Assembly: GCF_024586455.1 (NCBI RefSeq)
Contig: NC_065921.1
Location: 62,125,528-62,189,527 of the forward strand
DNA from: Bactrocera neohumeralis
Lineage: Eukaryota > Arthropoda > Insecta > Diptera > Tephritidae
Reading direction: 5' to 3'
DNA: 64,000 nt
Numbering within the stretch: the stretch's first letter is position 1; every line of letters begins with the position of its first letter. Of the stretch, positions 9,851 to 21,814 are shown one piece after another. The position numbers and the translations under genes were made by a program. The notes beneath the pieces are model-generated. The model was given only the letters and a program-made list of their open reading frames with translations. It made no database searches and was not told the DNA's origin.

Positions 9851-9919
9851 ATTCATAACAAACCAAACACGATATCTAACGTAAAGATAAAGCGGAATAA
9901 TTGGAGTGTTGATAAATAG
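9851..9919 (+). repeat. 69-bp perfect direct repeat, copy 2
   Basis: Exact copy of 9273-9341, about 578 bp downstream in the same orientation. Confidence 0.9.
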
Positions 9920-10137
9920 GTTTATTATAATTTTAGATATACAGAAATCTTTTGCATTCTTTGCAATATACATTGAAGTATGTATATGCGTACAATTTCA
10001 AACTGATTCTTCCTAAAAAATTATAAAATTACTAAATATTGGGAATGGTAGAATAGAACTGCAAGTACACAGTGCAATGGATTAACACATTCGCGTAAAT
10101 TGCGGGAAATCCCGTCATTCATGTTTCTTTCAATAAA

Positions 10138-10237
10138 NNNNNNNNNNNNNNNNNNNNNNNNNNNNNNNNNNNNNNNNNNNNNNNNNNNNNNNNNNNNNNN
10201 NNNNNNNNNNNNNNNNNNNNNNNNNNNNNNNNNNNNN
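10138..10237. other. Assembly gap (100 N)
   Basis: Exactly 100 N, a conventional placeholder for a gap of unknown size. The sequence on its right is abnormal (see 10238-10960). Confidence 0.98.
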
Positions 10238-10960
10238 TATTCCAGGGACTTTGACGAAACGGAACCTTCAACCCTCCGCTGGGTTTAAAACGAATAAGCC
10301 TTTTTGGGCCCCCCGAAAGTGAAAAAAAGTTACCGGGGTTGCGACATCAAGTTTTTTTCTTTTTTATAAAAGTTTTTTTTTAGAATATAAAAACAAAGTT
10401 ATAGGAAGAAAAGGGATGTATTATATCCCCGTTTTGGAATAGCTAAATTCCCTCACCCAAAAATGTGCACGGTCCTTTCCCCAAACAATATCGGGGGGGA
10501 ATGTATTTACAAAGATTTTCGCCGAAAGGACTATCTCATTTAAAGAAAGCGACAACCCAAAAAATGAAGGCCCTCAAAAAAATAAATTTGTTCACATCCA
10601 AACGTTAATACTTAATTTGAAGGTTTTTGCCCCAAAATTTCTTTTAACCAATATCTAAAGTTTTATCATTAAATCGATGGTCATTAAAAAATACGAGTCC
10701 CCGGAAATACCCGCGCACAATCGCGCAAAGGATGGGCAATACGCAAAGTGCTGAAGAAAAAAGCGAAGAATGGTTTTCCGGCAAAACGGCCCCGAAAAAT
10801 AATCCAAAAATGTTTGCAAGCCTTTTATCCCAAGGAAAATTTTTAAAAAAACGCCCCGGGGTTTTTATCATGATGATATTTTAAAGGGTTTTTTTTAAAA
10901 AATTTAGGGGAATTTTCTAAAAAATTTTTTTCGAAAAAAACTCAACATTTTTGGTGAAAC
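10238..10960. other. Homopolymer-dense, probably error-rich contig end
   Basis: Runs such as GGGCCCCCC, TTTTTTTCTTTTTT, GGGGGGGAA and CGCCCCGGGG are far denser here than anywhere else in the window, and the composition returns to normal after about 10960. It lies directly at a gap edge. The minus frame at 10644-10871 falls in this stretch and should not be trusted. I infer low sequence quality rather than biology. Confidence 0.6.
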
Positions 10961-13215
10961 AATTATACTGTTTTTGTTTAAAAAAAATTACAGAAAATTT
11001 ACTGAAAAAAACCACAATGCAATAGTTTAACACAATTCGGAACAATGAAATAATAATCAGTTAGCATTAATAAAGAACACAATCATAGTTTCAATAAGTA
11101 AGGAAGGTAGAAACTGTGGTATAGATATCTAATAAATTAATATACAATTTTCTTCATGATTACAGAGAAGACTTTCCGATAGAAAAATGTATTCGAAGCA
11201 GTTGTCAAAAGTGAACACCAACTTTTTATTTTTCATTGGTATATATTTAACAGATTATAACTTATACGGCCTGTCGCCTGATATGTAGGCGCTCATAGAA
11301 AATGTAACTCATATGCCATTGTAATTTTACTCACTGCAAATATCACTCATCGCACCACACATTTTAAAAAATGTTAGATTATCACGATATGCCCCAAAAA
11401 GAGCACTTTAAATGAATGTAACTCATACGCCACGTAGCACCTGTGTGATATAAAATATATAATTAGAAATATAACTCACAGATTGGATTGATTCAAACAA
11501 AAAATATTTAAATATTTTGATATCCGAATCGTGGATCCCTCGTTAAATGATATTGGTCGCGCTATCTAAGTACATTTTATTCATATGACGTCACATAATT
11601 GAAAATAATAAAAATTTCAATTTTATGTATTGTCTATTTATATTTAAAAACTTTTTTAGTATATTCAAAGGCACAGTGAATGTTTTCCAATGCGACATTA
11701 CGACATTTAGGTAAACATAAATTACAGAAAAGTAAAAAAATAATAAAGCAAAACTATTTTTAGCATATTTTTCAAAAACTCGATTTATTTCAATAAAATA
11801 CAGACGTGATAGTCATTTAAAGTGTAGCATTCACTCTCGATCCATCAATCATCAATATTGGTCACGATCCAAATCTCACAAAAATTGAACACGTGATAGG
11901 GCCCGTACATTCCATACATTTTAAGCTTATCACTCACAGACGTAACTTTTGTTAAATATATGTAACTCATACGTCACGTTTCACTTGTGTCCTTACATCG
12001 CATATTTCACACTAACACCAAAATCACTCATACGCACCATACCACCTTTAAAGATCCACATTTTCACACTATCGCCAATATAACTTATACGCCATGTCGC
12101 CTATTGCGGTGGTTGGGCTGTCATGAAATGGCATTGCATATACGAGTAAAGTAACGTTCCTCTCGGCCGTCACACTTTCCACTTCGAACACACAACTCTG
12201 ATGCAGGCAATTGAAACTTCATAAATGGATTATATTACAAATGAAGTTTCAAATGAAAAGAACTTTGAAACGCTAAAGGGTGCCTGACATACACTTTGCT
12301 GTTACATGTACGCTGGTTGCTGTTCCTGTGGTTGGAATGTCTTGTGTTTTGTAGCTGCCAGAAGTCAGAAGTCCGTTTTAAGTAGCGCATTAGTCGTTTA
12401 TCCTTTTTACTGCGTCCTCTTCACTTTTGTTGTTGGTTGCTGTTCAGCTCACATCATTGTATATTGTTGTTGTTTGGATTTTAATGACACAATGACTCGC
12501 CAATATTATTTAAACCGAAGACAGCGTTGCCATCAAAGTAATTGTTCTTGTTATTCTTGTTGTTTGCTGTAATGGCATCAGGGCACAGTGGTCGATTCCA
12601 TAAGCCAAAAATTAAAATATAGAGTTTGAAATTCGCAACTATATGTATATAGGCCTTGCTTAAAAAAACAATAAAACTAACGGTAAATACATTTTTGCTC
12701 GATCCCATTCGTACGTGCTACGAATAGAGAGAGAAGTGAGACAATAGAAACACGCGGACTGTGTAGTGAAAATAGTTTAAAAATTATCTCTTAGAACTTA
12801 AATTGCAATATAAAATCATGGCTAATCGCCGTAAATCAACCTGAATATTCAAAAACAAGGTATATGTATATTATATAACAAAGTGCTTTTTACGTAATAA
12901 TATGTTGTTTTATTGTTTAAATATAGTAGTGACCTTTTTGGTATGTTTTTCTTTATACATCCACTTAAATTACACAAAAAGTTGTTATCCTGTCTCCCCC
13001 AAATGAGTCAAGATTGTTTATATTAGTTAATGCTACCTTTTGCTCCCTCTACTTACTTATTCGTGTTATTCCACCAAGCATGCAGTCCTTTATAAGATAT
13101 TTTTTTCAAAATGTTTTTTTTTTACTAGCATGTTTCAATATTTTTATGTTTTCTTCATAATATATACTTGAGCTTAGGTTTTCGTTTTATCAGTTTTCAA
13201 ACTTTATTAAATTTT
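10961..13215. other. Intergenic, no gene; scattered AACTCATACG motifs
   Basis: Between about 11263 and 12105 a motif close to TAACTCATACGCCACGT recurs at irregular spacing (near 11263, 11307, 11418, 11963, 12024 and 12082). The rest is AT-rich. A Cys-rich frame at 12306-12572 has no recognisable domain and I do not call it a gene. Confidence 0.45.
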
Positions 13216-14545
13216 TGTTATACTCTCTTGCAACCAGTTGCTACAAAGTATTATAGTTCTGTTCATCTAACTGGAAAACGTATCGAGGAAAACTAATCGA
13301 GCTGGATATAAACTTTTATATATATAAATGATCAAGGTGACGAGAAAAGTTGAAATCCAAGTTGACTGTCCGACCATTGACCCCTTTCACTCCCCATATA
13401 ACGATACTGTTCAAAACTAAGAAAATCAATAACTAAATGCGTCAGAAACGTAAAAATTTGGCACCAGCATTTATGACAACAAGACTTTATAAACAATATC
13501 GACTTAAATCGTGAAAATATTTTGTTGCTTTAGGTAAACTTTGATTGATGCGTGGCACCCATGACCAAAAATTTTGGTTAAATCCAACAAACATTTCACG
13601 CTTCATTTCGTCGACCGACCAAATTCATATGTCGCGTTCAAGAAGCGATTGTACGTTAGACCATCACATTTGCGCCTACGTTTTTGACCGTTTGAGGGCC
13701 ATAGTCAAGGCAAAAGGTGGCCATATAGTGAAACGCACAATTTTGGAAGATTTCAAATGATTCGTTAAGTTGCACCAGTACACTAAACTTTGTCGACTTT
13801 TGGCCAAATCAACCACACTTATGACCAATTCGTTAGAAACGTGACACATTTTTTAAATCCAACAAACACTGTCACGCTCCTATGTACCGAATATTATACC
13901 GGTACATATAACTGATTTTTGTTTGAAAATAGTGGTCAATTTCTGAGATATGTAATGGAAATTCAGGAATACTACTTTTCTGACAATGCTGTGTCCGTAT
14001 GTTTTAACTGGGATGAATCGAACCAATACTTTCCTTAGTCCCTATATACCTAATATAAAGATAATTGAACTATCGGGTGACTTGAAAACGCATATATCGG
14101 CCAATATGAGAGTAATCTCAGTGAAAATGACTATCGTATTTTACTCATAACAGTGTATCTTTGTGCCTAAAATAAATAAATTTGAGCGAAAACTTGATTT
14201 ACCCTCCTTATAACTAATATCAGGACTTTCGAACATCCGACTGACTTTACTCTGTGTGATTAGTTTTTTAGTAGGTGATATGTTAATACGAGTAGTATGT
14301 GGTATTGGGAAAAAGATAAAATTTTATCGATACTACCCCAACTTCTATATTTTACATATAATGGTTTTTGTTTTCTAACAAACCTTATGTGTCTGTCAGC
14401 ATATGATAGTGTATGCATATATAAAATTGCTCGGATTTCAATCTCAGGTTAACGTTTTACGACTTAAGGTATTTCTCTGGATTTGATTCCTGCAAGTTAC
14501 AAGAGTATAAAATGTTCGGTTGCCCCTCCTTACTTGTTTTATACA
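13216..14545 (+). repeat. Dispersed TATACTCTC element, apparently both ends present
   Basis: The left end TTATACTCTCTTGCAACC at about 13216 matches 8416 and 60027. The right end GAGTATAAAATGTTCGGTTG...CCTTACTTGTT near 14500-14540 matches 60997-61052. An internal segment near 14066-14110 (GGTGACTTG...CGCATATATCGGCCAA) recurs in inverse orientation at 59645-59685. It carries a maT fragment (13500-13745). Non-coding; family name unknown to me. Confidence 0.55.
13500..13745 (+). pseudogene. maT (Tc1/mariner) transposase fragment
   Basis: Several blocks match the maT copy at 20552-21814 in order: TCGTGAAAATATTTTG (13508), CACGCTTCATTTCGTCGA (13597), GCGATTGTACGT (13644) and TTTTTGACCGTTTGAGG...GGCAAAAGGTGGCCATAT (13680-13725). 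The last block encodes the C-terminal FDRLRAIVKAKGGHI. Large internal deletions make it non-functional. Confidence 0.7.
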
Positions 14546-16014
14546 TAATTTTATTCAGGCACATCATATCGATGTAAGCTTTCAGGCCTATATGTGTTTT
14601 AATTGTGATGTTTAGAAAAATTGCGAAGTAATATCACTTATCAATGTAGCAAATTTAATAAAGAATCAGTATATACTTATTAGAGGCTTCGTTAACAAAA
14701 AAATTATATTAACTTTTTACTCTGCTATGATAACATTTTAAAGGATAAAAAGTTATCCTGAGCAAATAAGTCTCAGAATCTGATGCTGAAGTTGACCTAA
14801 AAAACTATTGGACCACACTACGTCACAAGCGATGTAATTAATGAACTCAATGAGCCCTCTAATTACCTTACATCATTAGGGAATTGACGGCAGTTCTGGG
14901 CAGAGCGAATATAAGCACAAATTTGAAAATTATAATTTGTTTGAATCAGTTTAACCAACCCTAATTGCATAATATTTGCGTTAGATACTGCAAGGGAATT
15001 AACTTCAAAATATTGTCTTCCTTGTAAAATTGTAGTTCACGCTCCCGATGTTATTCACCATCTAACAGTTTCAGTTCGAAAGCTCTCAAAAGAAGCTCCT
15101 ATTCACCATCTAACAGCTTCAGTTCGAAAGCTCTCAAAAGAAGCTCCTGAGTAAAGGAGAAGTACGTTAAGATGTATCGACTCTATCATACACAAAAGAA
15201 TTAACGGGCGCTACAAATAAGGACTTGTTAAATCGATTGCTTTTGAGCTTAGATCCTTTCATCACCGGTCAAAGAAAACTATCATGCAAAAGTAAATCAA
15301 TTTTATTAAAATCACTTTTAATTTAGTTGAATAATATTCAGAAAAATCCTTTTTTCGTTTATCAACTTTATCAATTTAATATAATTAATTAAAGGAGAGG
15401 GCTTTGGAGCAGTTTATTTATTTTTATATAATTGCTTATTACTTATTATGATTTTAAAAGGCTTTGGCAAAAATTTCACTTCTATGTAGGCAGTGGAAGT
15501 ATTTTTGGCTGCTGATTCCATATATGACTGACCACTGTGCAGCGACTTTGCCGAGCCCCAGTTTTCCAGTGAGTTAACGTACTAAGTGTAAAAGGGTCAG
15601 TTAGTCCTTTACAACAAAAGGAATACATATGTTGTAATAAAGCACACTCAAGTTATGACCAACTAAATGGATATTGTTCTCATATACATATTATATGTAT
15701 ATGTGTGTAAGTGTTGTTGTTACGGTTACTTAAAGACAATTAGAAAAGACTGCCGCGTGAAGATTGCATGAAACTTGTTTGTAAGGCATTGCAAAACGAA
15801 TAAGTCCACACTCTTTCAAACGTTTTTTAGTACCGTGGCATTGATTGATGTTTAAGTTCAGAATTAGGATTGGATCAAGGAATTAGGGTTAGTGGCACGT
15901 TTACACTTGTAGAAACCTGGCATGATTCCAATGAATTCAAGGCAAGAAAAAAACGTTTCTTTGCAATTAAAAAAAAAACCTTTCTGAAAAAAAACTTGAT
16001 TTTTTTCAAGCAGT
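14546..16014. other. Intergenic, no gene; one 48-bp tandem duplication
   Basis: Nothing coding is recognisable. A 48-bp unit starting ATTCACCATCTAACAG is duplicated head to tail at 15053-15100 and 15101-15148, differing at one base (T/C). Confidence 0.55.
15053..15148 (+). repeat. 48-bp tandem duplication (2 units)
   Basis: The two adjacent 48-bp units differ at a single base, so the duplication is young compared with the surrounding decayed repeats. Confidence 0.85.
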
Positions 16015-16024
16015 TTGTGTGAAA

Positions 16025-16240
16025 ACTATATGCTAGGTATAGAGGGCCGAACTGAACAATTTCTCCAAAATATTGCCCCGTTGCCTCAAATAAAAATCAC
16101 TGCCAAATTTCGTGAGGATTTTGTCAAGGAAAAGGTTTCCATACAAGGCCACGTTTTTGATCGTTTATTATGTATGGCAGCTAGATGCTATAGTGGTACG
16201 ATATCGCCGGTTAAGGCGAGAAATGGACGTGTGCAAAATT
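16025..16240 (+). repeat. Dispersed fly repeat (TATGGCAGCTAGATGCTATAGT)
   Basis: It contains AAATTTCGTGAGGATTTTGTCA, CATACAAGG and TATGGCAGCTAGATGCTATA in the order seen in other fly copies of this repeat. The 80-codon frame through it is incidental. Confidence 0.55.
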
Positions 16241-16259
16241 TCATATCAATATTTTAGAT

Positions 16260-17681
16260 ATTTATAAAACAATACATATTTTGTCCAGAACTCACAACGG
16301 ATACTACTAAAACTTATAAATATAGCGTTCACATTAAAATTATTTCCTCTCCACATCACTTGCTAACGTTCGAAGATATTAAAGTTGTCGACCCCAGAGT
16401 TACATAATGTCCATAAGAAATAAATTGAAGGTGTTGGAAATCAGGAAGCAATATTTATTTTGGCAGTCATTAATAACCTATATACTCTTAGATAACGGAA
16501 AAGGACTATTGAATCTTAATACACTAAAAACTCAACTATTTTGGTGCGCTTATAGTGGGACGCAATCAGAGTTGGAATATTTCTGAATGAAAAACACTGT
16601 AAGTAGAGACTAACGACAGCATGGTGCGTCTATTACCGAGGTACTTTCGATTTTTGGGTTAGGTTAGGCTAGGTCGTAGGGTTGTTCTTTCCACAAAATG
16701 TGGCAGGATCTCAACTGAACAGCGAACGTTAATCCTTTGTGTTACTAAAACTACAAGAAATGAGTTATAGATTGACAAAAAGTTTATGAGCTTACACAAG
16801 CTTGGTAATAGAGGAAAAAGTGTCAAGATGATTCCACCTCGAAATCCTCCATACAGTATTTAGCCGTAACGCGTGTATGCCTATTGAACAGTGTCCAGAC
16901 AGGAAACTAAGTTAGGCAAATTGCTAAAAGCAAGTAGTTCTGAGCACCTTTTGAGTTCCACCCTGGTTCAGAACGATTATATAATCGCACAAGGTTTTTA
17001 GATTCAATTCCAGAATGTAAAAGTACAATGGAGTACCGGAGATTAATTAGATCATGAGTTACGGTGAAATGAAGATCAACTTGGAGTGTATAAAATTTTT
17101 TTAGGAATAAAGATGAAAGTTTGGTTACAAAACAGAGAGTCCTATTCAAGTTTTCAACGAATATGTTATGCAATAAATTCCAAAGAGACATAGAGGTCGC
17201 TTAAACCTCTACTTATAATACCAATAAGAAAAGTTAATATAAATAATTGTAAATCGCCCGGACGTATGCCGAGATATTCCGAGGTATTCTTTTATGTAGA
17301 GGTGAGACTCTGCAGAAATTGTTGGTGTACTCATACTAAGTCTGCCTTTGTTGAAAGTTCTCGGAGTACACTCCCCTCTCGTCATTTTTAAGTTGGCGTG
17401 GCCGGTGACGGTTGAGGCGACTCCAAATGTCCGGATATGAATGATTTAAATGAGAAATTTATGGATAAAGCAGCTTTTGATGCAAAAGCTTGTGATAGAA
17501 GCTGACTAAATAGATGCTTCAGTCTACAAAGAATAGCAGTTTTGGAGCTAAACTAAAGTCGCCCGTCTTTAGTAAAAGCAAACTTCATTCATTCAGTAGG
17601 AATAGACTACAAAGAGATGACGGTAATCTAAACCAGGTCCAATGAAGGAAATAGCATACATTTCTTTTTCCATTTCTCAAC
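16260..17681. other. Intergenic, no gene seen
   Basis: No recognisable coding or repeat family. The frame at 16907-17191 (minus) has no similarity I can name. Confidence 0.4.
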
Positions 17682-18002
17682 TCACCGTCTCCAGAGAGAG
17701 ATAGAGAAATTAATATCACCTAGCAGATTATTTATATCCAATTTCCAATATAAATTTTCAGATTCACAGTCTCCTCTTTCTAAAATCATTCGCCGAAGCG
17801 AATCTAACAAAATACATTCCATTGCCTCTGCAAGTATTACAAGTATTTCTTGAATATTCCTATTGTTATTGTTGTTGTTTTCACAAATTAAGCGCACTTG
17901 CAAACTTTGTTGTTTATCTGTGTTTTCGTTATGGCTAACTGATAAATTATTAGACGCGGCCACGAGTGAAGCTGCAGCAGCCATTTCGCACACCTTGCAC
18001 AA
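17682..18002 (-). CDS. Hypothetical 106-codon frame with Asn run
   Basis: I do not recognise this frame. The likely start is the second Met (MAAAASLVAASNNLS). It has an Ala-rich start, a run of six Asn (poly-Asn tracts are common in fly regulatory proteins), and a plausible amphipathic stretch, IQEILVILAEAMECILLDSLRR. It does not overlap an identified transposon. Against it: no conserved domain, no evident splice context or promoter, and many shadow frames of this size in the window. It could be an exon of a host gene or chance. Confidence 0.15.
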   Translation of the reverse strand: MCKVCEMAAAASLVAASNNLSVSHNENTDKQQSLQVRLICENNNNNNRNIQEILVILAEAMECILLDSLRRMILERGDCESENLYWKLDINNLLGDINFSISLWRR

Positions 18003-18589
18003 ATGAGCAAGTCAAGGAATGGAAGCATTGAAGCGTGATGCTAAGCGTATACGTGTATGCGCGTGTGTGTGTTCACGTGCTAGCACTGGAACGTGCCAGA
18101 AATTTTTAATTAAGTTGCTGGTAGAACTCTTCATAATTTCTTGGATTATTACTCGGGTGTACGCTTTGGATGAACTCCAAATCGAAAAAGTTTTAGCCAC
18201 CACGCGAGAGCGGATAGGAGGTAGGGACGTGGGGATTGGATGAATACAGCGAAAATAAGATGCAGAATCTTTTGTTTTTAATTCTGTAGTAATATAGCGC
18301 CTATGGGGTGATGAAATCTAAGAGAAAGTGGCAACCGGTCATTATAATCTTGCGAAATTAAGAGGTTGTGCCTACAAGTTGTACCAAAAAGCATGACGCT
18401 GCATAATTTATGGAAATTTTGTGGAAATTTAAATTGATGACAATTCTCGGAAAGGTTTAGTAGAGTATAGAAAATACACATCCGAAGAACTTGCAGTAGA
18501 ATATGTGCAAAAGAATGGTTATAAATCAAACATGTTTGACTGCAGAACCGCTGCTGATCAGCGTTTGGCTGAAAACAATGAATTTCCGA

Positions 18590-19230
18590 GAGTATCTATG
18601 AAATAAAGGTTTAAAAATTTTAGATTAAACATGAAAGCACCTGACAGAATTTGCTAAATTAATACTAGAAAAATAGGATCAAATGGCTGCATGCTCTTCA
18701 ACTACCTGTAACCATTTAATCCACCATATCTCTTTTATTTTAGGCCTCAAAGGCTTCCAAATTGCCTACATTTATGTTCCTTTGCTTCATAGAATCTTCT
18801 TTTTCTTACCTTCACTTAGTTTTCATTATTTGAACAATTCGCTCATCCCTTTTGCAACTCGGTTCGACCATTTGCATACCTTTACAAAATAATATCCATG
18901 GAAAGTTGTGATCAGTTAGACAGGATAAGCAATGCAGAATCTTACCGACCATCTGTGAGAAATAAAGGTTTACAACTTTTAAATTAAACATGAAGACGCT
19001 TAGAATTTGAAAATTTATAGTGCAATTTACTAACATCAAATGGCTGTCCACCAACCAAATACATTTTCGGCCGTTAACGCTAACTTACACATTTATTTTC
19101 TTTTTAAATCGCTATGCTTTTACGTCTCCGGCACACACTTCCCTTCCACTTAAATCTTTCATTATTCGAAACAATTCTTTGGCATCAAATTTCTTGCAAC
19201 TCTGGTCCATTTGTAAATATTTTTAGAGTA
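18590..19230 (+). repeat. Diverged tandem duplication, about 360-bp unit
   Basis: GAAATAAAGGTTT...TTAAACATGAA occurs at 18598 and 18958, followed in both copies by AG/CATCAAATGGCTG (18678 and 19036), and then TTTCATTAT-TGAACAATTC-like and TTGCAACTC-GGT-like blocks (18826 and 19157). The order is conserved, so this is an old tandem duplication of non-coding DNA of unknown origin. Confidence 0.6.
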
Positions 19231-20551
19231 GAGCCAATAGTTTCATAAAATCAATTTATATTGAACTCATTGAATAGCCAAAGAAAGTAAGAGAAACAGA
19301 AAGAAACAAAATGCCTTACAAAAGGATAAAATAGCTGGCGTGTTGTGGAAAGATTCATTACCCGAAGAGTTGGGAAGTTTTTGCAAAGGTATATGATCAT
19401 TACAAATACCATACCTCAAAACACAAACCTACACCGGATCCGTTAAAGATAATACATTTATTTAAAGTACATTAAATCGCTATGTTTTCTAAATTCTCCG
19501 AAACGTACTTAAAGCGTGGTTAGTCTAAAATGCAAAGAACAGCTGTGGCCTTAAGTTTGGATAGTCTAAAAACGAGGAGTGACCAAACCTTCACTATTTT
19601 CGTAGAAGGTGTCAGAACATTACTTTGGTCGAAAAGTAAAATAGTGGAGAAAGTCGAAACGAACACGATCTCGTTGCCACAAATTATTTACATTTTTTCC
19701 TTAACATTTAACAAAAAATAAATATTTGAAATTCAGAATTATATGGTCTCATTTTAAACATATGTACTTCTTCTTTACTGGCGTAGAAACCGCTTGTGCT
19801 AGTTAACAACAGCGCGCCAGTCGTTTCTTCTTTTCGCAAGGTGGCGCCAATTGGAGATTCCAAGCGAAGCAAGGTCCTTCTCCACCTGGTATCTCCAACG
19901 GAGTGGAGATCTTCCTCTGGACTTCGAGGCTGACGTTACTGTTGGCGTTGATGCTGGTTCCAAGATAAACGAAATTATCTACAACTTCGAAGTTTTGACT
20001 GTCAACAGTGACGTAGGTGCCAAGTCGGGAGTGCGACGACTGTTTGTTTGATGACAGGAGATATTTCGTCTTGCCCTCTTTCATCACCAGACCCATTTGC
20101 TTCGCTGCCTTATCCATTCTGAAGAAAGCGGAACTGCCATACGCCAGCAAAGCTGTACACTCTTATAGAAAGATTGTATCTTCTCGGTTTTAGTTCTGCA
20201 GCTAAGAACTATTTTTACAGAAGAAGGTTGAAGAACTCACACGAAAGAGAGTCGCCTTGTCTGAAACCTCGTTTGGTATGGAAAGGCTCGGTGAGGTCCT
20301 TCCTGATCATGATGGAGCTTTTGATGTCAACGTCAGTTTATAATCAGGCGTATTAGTTTGCGGGAATACCAAATTCAGACAAAGTGGCTTTCCTTTTCGG
20401 CAGTCAAAGCAGCTTTGACTTTTCCAAGATTTGGCGCATGACGCATGGGAACGTCTGCTCCATCGTCATCGATTAGGGATAGGTGGCACAATGGTGATAT
20501 GTTGAAGAACCTGGCATTAATGCGGATTGCGTTCATCCAAGGTTAATAATA

Positions 20552-21814
20552 CAGGGTTACCCACTGAAGTGTTACCAAATTCAAACTGCTATAACTACCA
20601 CTATTAATGACAGCGCGCTTAAATTTACACCAATAACAAATCATTCCATTGTTTACAAGCGTACAAAAACATTTTAGTCTGTGTCGTGTGAAAAAAAAGT
20701 TATACGTGATGGAATTTAAACGTAATAGTGTGATTGCTTTATATTTGGCTGGAAAATCACAAGCAGCAATTGTTCGTCAGCTAAAACATCTCGAAGTGAA
20801 CAAAATGTTTGTGTATCGCACTATAAATCGTTACAATGATACTGGCAGCATCGCAAAACGCCAGGGAGGTGGTCATAAGAAAACAGCAACATCACCTGAG
20901 ATGATTCGAAAAGTGAAGGCTCGACTTGAACGAAATCCACGTCGAAGTGGCAATCAAATGGCTAAAGAGCTGAAAATTTCGCAAAGTTCAATGCAACGAC
21001 TGTTGAAAAACGAGCTAAAGGTCAAGCCTTACAAGTTCCAAAAAGGACACAATCTTACACCGCAGCAAAAAAGTTAGACTCGAAAGAGCGAAGGAGTTGT
21101 TACACTTGCACGAACGTGGCGAATTTCCGAACATTGTGTTTTCTGATGAGAAGAATTTCCCTATTGAGCAATTCATAAACTCTCAAAATGACCGTGTTTA
21201 CTTTACCGAAGTAATTTCCCATCGCAAGTGATGGTATGGGCTGCCGTGACCGCTGATGGGCGCTCTCCAGTCGTTTTCATCGAGCCTGGTGTCAAAGTAA
21301 ATGCGACTTATTATCGTGAAAATATTTTGGAAGGTGCTTTAGAGCCGTGGGCACGTAAACACTTCGGCCGGAAAGAATGGACGTTCCAACAAGACTCGGC
21401 GCCGTCACATAAAGCGAGAATTAACCAAGAGTGGTTAAAAAATCATGTTCCACGCTTCATTTCGTCGACACAATGGCTTTCGAATTCACCAGACGCAAAT
21501 CCGATGGACTTTTCCATCTGGTCCATTTGAGAGAGCACGGTGCGGACTAAAAAATACACCAGTATGGATGCGCTCAAAGCGATTGTACGTGAATGGGCCA
21601 AAATACCACAAGCTCACATTCGTGCAGCATGCAACTCGTTTTTGACCGTTTGAGGCCATAGTCAAGGCAAAAGGTGGCCATATCGAGCTAAAGTGAATGG
21701 ATTCTAAATTTTTGATTATTTTCATACATTTTTGTCATTGGAATCAATAAAAATATTATCAAACTAAAAAATTATAGTCGTTTGAATAGGTAACACTTCG
21801 AGTGGGTAACCCTG
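20552..21814 (+). mobile_element. maT-type (DD37D) Tc1/mariner transposon, full length
   Basis: The ends are CAGGGTTACCCACTGAAGTG and its near-perfect inverse GGGTAACCCTG, with TA duplications at 20550-20551 and 21815-21816. Length is 1263 bp, normal for the family. It encodes a decayed transposase on the plus strand. It inserted into the RTE LINE copy. Confidence 0.9.
20709..21696 (+). pseudogene. maT transposase, frameshifted
   Basis: The start MEFKRNSVIALYLAGKSQA opens an N-terminal helix-turn-helix (RQLKHLEVNKMFVYRTINRY), followed by a GS-rich linker and a second HTH. Catalytic motifs are VFSDEKNF (first D), WTFQQDSAPSH (second D) and SPDANPMDFSIW. Thirty-seven residues separate the second and third Asp, giving DD37D, the signature of the maT group. 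It ends FDRLRAIVKAKGGHIELK and a TGA at 21694. Frameshifts lie near 21070, 21215 and 21640, and a TGA replaces Leu near 21528. The enzyme would have cut and pasted its own element at TA sites. Confidence 0.85.

Noticed and set aside
10644..10871. 75-codon minus-strand frame
   Set aside because: Falls in the homopolymer-dense stretch that looks like sequencing error.
12306..12572. Cys-rich 88-codon frame, possibly a small secreted protein
   Set aside because: No signal peptide with cleavage context, no conserved Cys spacing, and the TTGTTGTT repeats explain much of it.
16650..16680. GGTTAGGTTAGG, similar to the insect telomere repeat TTAGG
   Set aside because: Only about two and a half units; flies lack TTAGG telomeres, and the sequence is internal.
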